A stretch of DNA of 5,613 nt from NCBI GenBank assembly GCA_025458365.1, contig JALOSP010000111.1, positions 1 through 5,613 of the forward strand, given 5' to 3'. This document shows, piece by piece, positions 4,467 through 5,613 of the stretch. The stretch is from Hyphomonadaceae bacterium. Its GTDB lineage: Bacteria; Pseudomonadota; Alphaproteobacteria; Caulobacterales; Aquidulcibacteraceae. A program made the position numbers and the translations under genes. The notes under the pieces were generated by a model. It saw nothing but the letters and a program-made list of their open reading frames with translations, was not told the DNA's origin and made no database searches. How positions within the stretch are numbered: position 1 is the first letter of the stretch; every line of letters begins with the position of its first letter.

Positions 4467-5613
4467 TCATACCTTCAACAACAGATGCTCCCGCTCCCAG
4501 GCAGACACCACACCGTCGAAGGCATCGAGTTCATGCTCCTTCACCGCTGCAAAGGCGCGGCAGAAGCGTTCGCCCAGAATATCGCGGATCGGCTTGCAAT
4601 TCTTGAACCGCTCCAGCCCGACGGCAAGCGAGCGCGGCAATTCGCGCGGCAGGCGGTAGGCTGAGGATGTGAGTTGGGCCGTCGGCTCCAACTCCTCGAT
4701 CACACCGAGATAGCCGCAGGCCAGGGAGGCGGCCATCGCCAGATACGGGTTGCTGTCAGCGCCGGGCAGCCGGTTCTCGATGCGTCTGTTGGCCCGGTCG
4801 GAGACGGGCACCCGCAAGCCGCAAGACCGGTTGTCACGGCCCCATTGCACATTGATCGGGGCCGAATGTTGCGGCCTCATCCGGCGGTAGGAGTTCACAT
4901 TGGGTGCAAACAGCGGCGTCACTTCGGGCAGATAGGTCTGCAAGCCCGCCACGAAGGACCGGAACATGGCGCTGTCGGAGCCATTCTTGTTGGCAAACAG
5001 GTTTTCGCCCGTGGCAATGTCGATCACTGACTGGTGCAAGTGCATGGCGCTGCCGGGCTGGCTGTCCATCGGCTTGGCCATGAAGGTGGCATAGACCTGA
5101 TGGTTGTGGGCCACCTGGCGCACGATCCGCTTGAACACCAGCACCTGATCGGCCAGCGCCAGCGGGTCGCCGTGGTTGAAGTTCACTTCCAGCTGGGCGG
5201 CTCCGGATTCGTGGATCATGGTCTCCAGATCAAGGTCGGCAGCTTCGGTGTATTCGTAGATCGCCTCGATCAGATCCTCATATTCATTCAGCGCTTCAAG
5301 GCCGTAAGGCTGCGACACTGTTTCGGCCCGGCCGGAGCGGCCGACCGGGGTTTCCAGTGGCAGGTCCGGGTCGGTGTTGCGAGCGGTCAGGAAGAACTCC
5401 ACCTCCGGGGCAATCACCGGCTGCCAGCCTTTGGCTTCATAAAGCGACAGGATGTTGCGCAGCACCTGGCGCGGGGCGATGTCGATCAATCGCCCTGAGT
5501 GGGTCACAGCATCGGTGACAATGGTGGCGGTCGGCGTGCGATAGCCCGGCGCGACCCGGATCGAGCCGCTGTCCGGCACCAGTACGCAGTCTGGATCTTC
5601 GGTTCCGTTATAT
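4467..5613 (-). CDS. Glutamine synthetase-family gamma-glutamylamine ligase (ligase 1; partial, 5' end outside window)
   Basis: Probable ATP-dependent ligase that gamma-glutamylates an amine. The frame is open to the right edge, giving 381 visible residues; some 70-80 N-terminal residues are missing compared with the usual 450-460. The first visible residues, YNGTEDPDCVLVPDSGSIRV, fit the GS pattern D.D..L.PD, so a GTG at 5577-5579 is not the true start. Motifs, numbered from the edge: PEVEFF with metal-site E70 and E72; HESGAAQLE with E135 and E142; GSAMHLHQS with H191 and H193; NVNSYRR (238-244); WGRDNRSCGLR (257-267); RRIENR with E279; GADSNPYLAMAA (284-295). The catalytic set therefore looks complete. 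It differs from ligase 2 in most variable stretches (SAMHLHQS versus SGMHIHVS, RDNRSCGLR versus VNNRTVSLR), so it belongs to another subclade and is not a recent duplicate. Polyamine transport genes downstream suggest a polyamine or diamine substrate; another primary amine is possible. Confidence 0.88.
   Translation of the reverse strand, partial: YNGTEDPDCVLVPDSGSIRVAPGYRTPTATIVTDAVTHSGRLIDIAPRQVLRNILSLYEAKGWQPVIAPEVEFFLTARNTDPDLPLETPVGRSGRAETVSQPYGLEALNEYEDLIEAIYEYTEAADLDLETMIHESGAAQLEVNFNHGDPLALADQVLVFKRIVRQVAHNHQVYATFMAKPMDSQPGSAMHLHQSVIDIATGENLFANKNGSDSAMFRSFVAGLQTYLPEVTPLFAPNVNSYRRMRPQHSAPINVQWGRDNRSCGLRVPVSDRANRRIENRLPGADSNPYLAMAASLACGYLGVIEELEPTAQLTSSAYRLPRELPRSLAVGLERFKNCKPIRDILGERFCRAFAAVKEHELDAFDGVVSAWEREHLLLKV

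Noticed and set aside
3163..4659. Plus-strand open frame of 498 codons antisense to ligase 2 and the end of ligase 1
   Set aside because: It has the same antisense cause, runs through the repeat region, and shows no domain or good start signal.
1..5613. CRISPR array, tRNA, rRNA, transposase or phage genes
   Set aside because: None was seen; there are no regularly spaced direct repeats, no tRNA-like cloverleaf was recognised by eye, and no mobile-element coding sequence is present.

Overview
The window is a GC-rich piece of a proteobacterial chromosome, most likely from an alphaproteobacterium. That assignment is inferred from codon use, a Tat-type lipoprotein signal on the binding protein, and palindromic intergenic repeats; no rRNA or tRNA is present to confirm it. 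All recognisable genes lie on the minus strand, so the locus reads from the right edge to the left edge: glutamine synthetase-like ligase 1 (5' end outside the window), glutamine synthetase-like ligase 2, a polyamine-binding lipoprotein (PotF/PotD type), permease PotH, and permease PotI (3' end outside the window).

Region by region: 4467-5613 is a GS-family gamma-glutamylamine ligase. The gap 4309-4466 carries two copies of a palindromic repeat in opposite orientation. 2923-4308 is a second, clearly diverged GS-family ligase that resembles E. coli PuuA. A 150-bp gap precedes the binding protein (1606-2772). A 213-bp gap (1393-1605) follows, with a strong hairpin just after the binding-protein stop. 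Then come potH (499-1392) and potI (1-496), which are translationally coupled.

Together the genes look like a uptake-and-catabolism module for putrescine or related polyamines. The binding protein captures the amine outside the inner membrane, PotH/PotI form the channel, and the two ligases would trap the imported amine as a gamma-glutamyl conjugate (first step of the Puu pathway). The ABC ATPase (PotG) that must power import is not between potF and potH as in E. coli potFGHI and is not elsewhere in the window. The system is a recognisable one; the points worth a second look are the paired divergent ligases, the displaced ATPase, the hairpin behind the binding-protein gene, the inverted repeat pair, and altered residues in the ligand pocket of the binding protein and near the active site of ligase 2.
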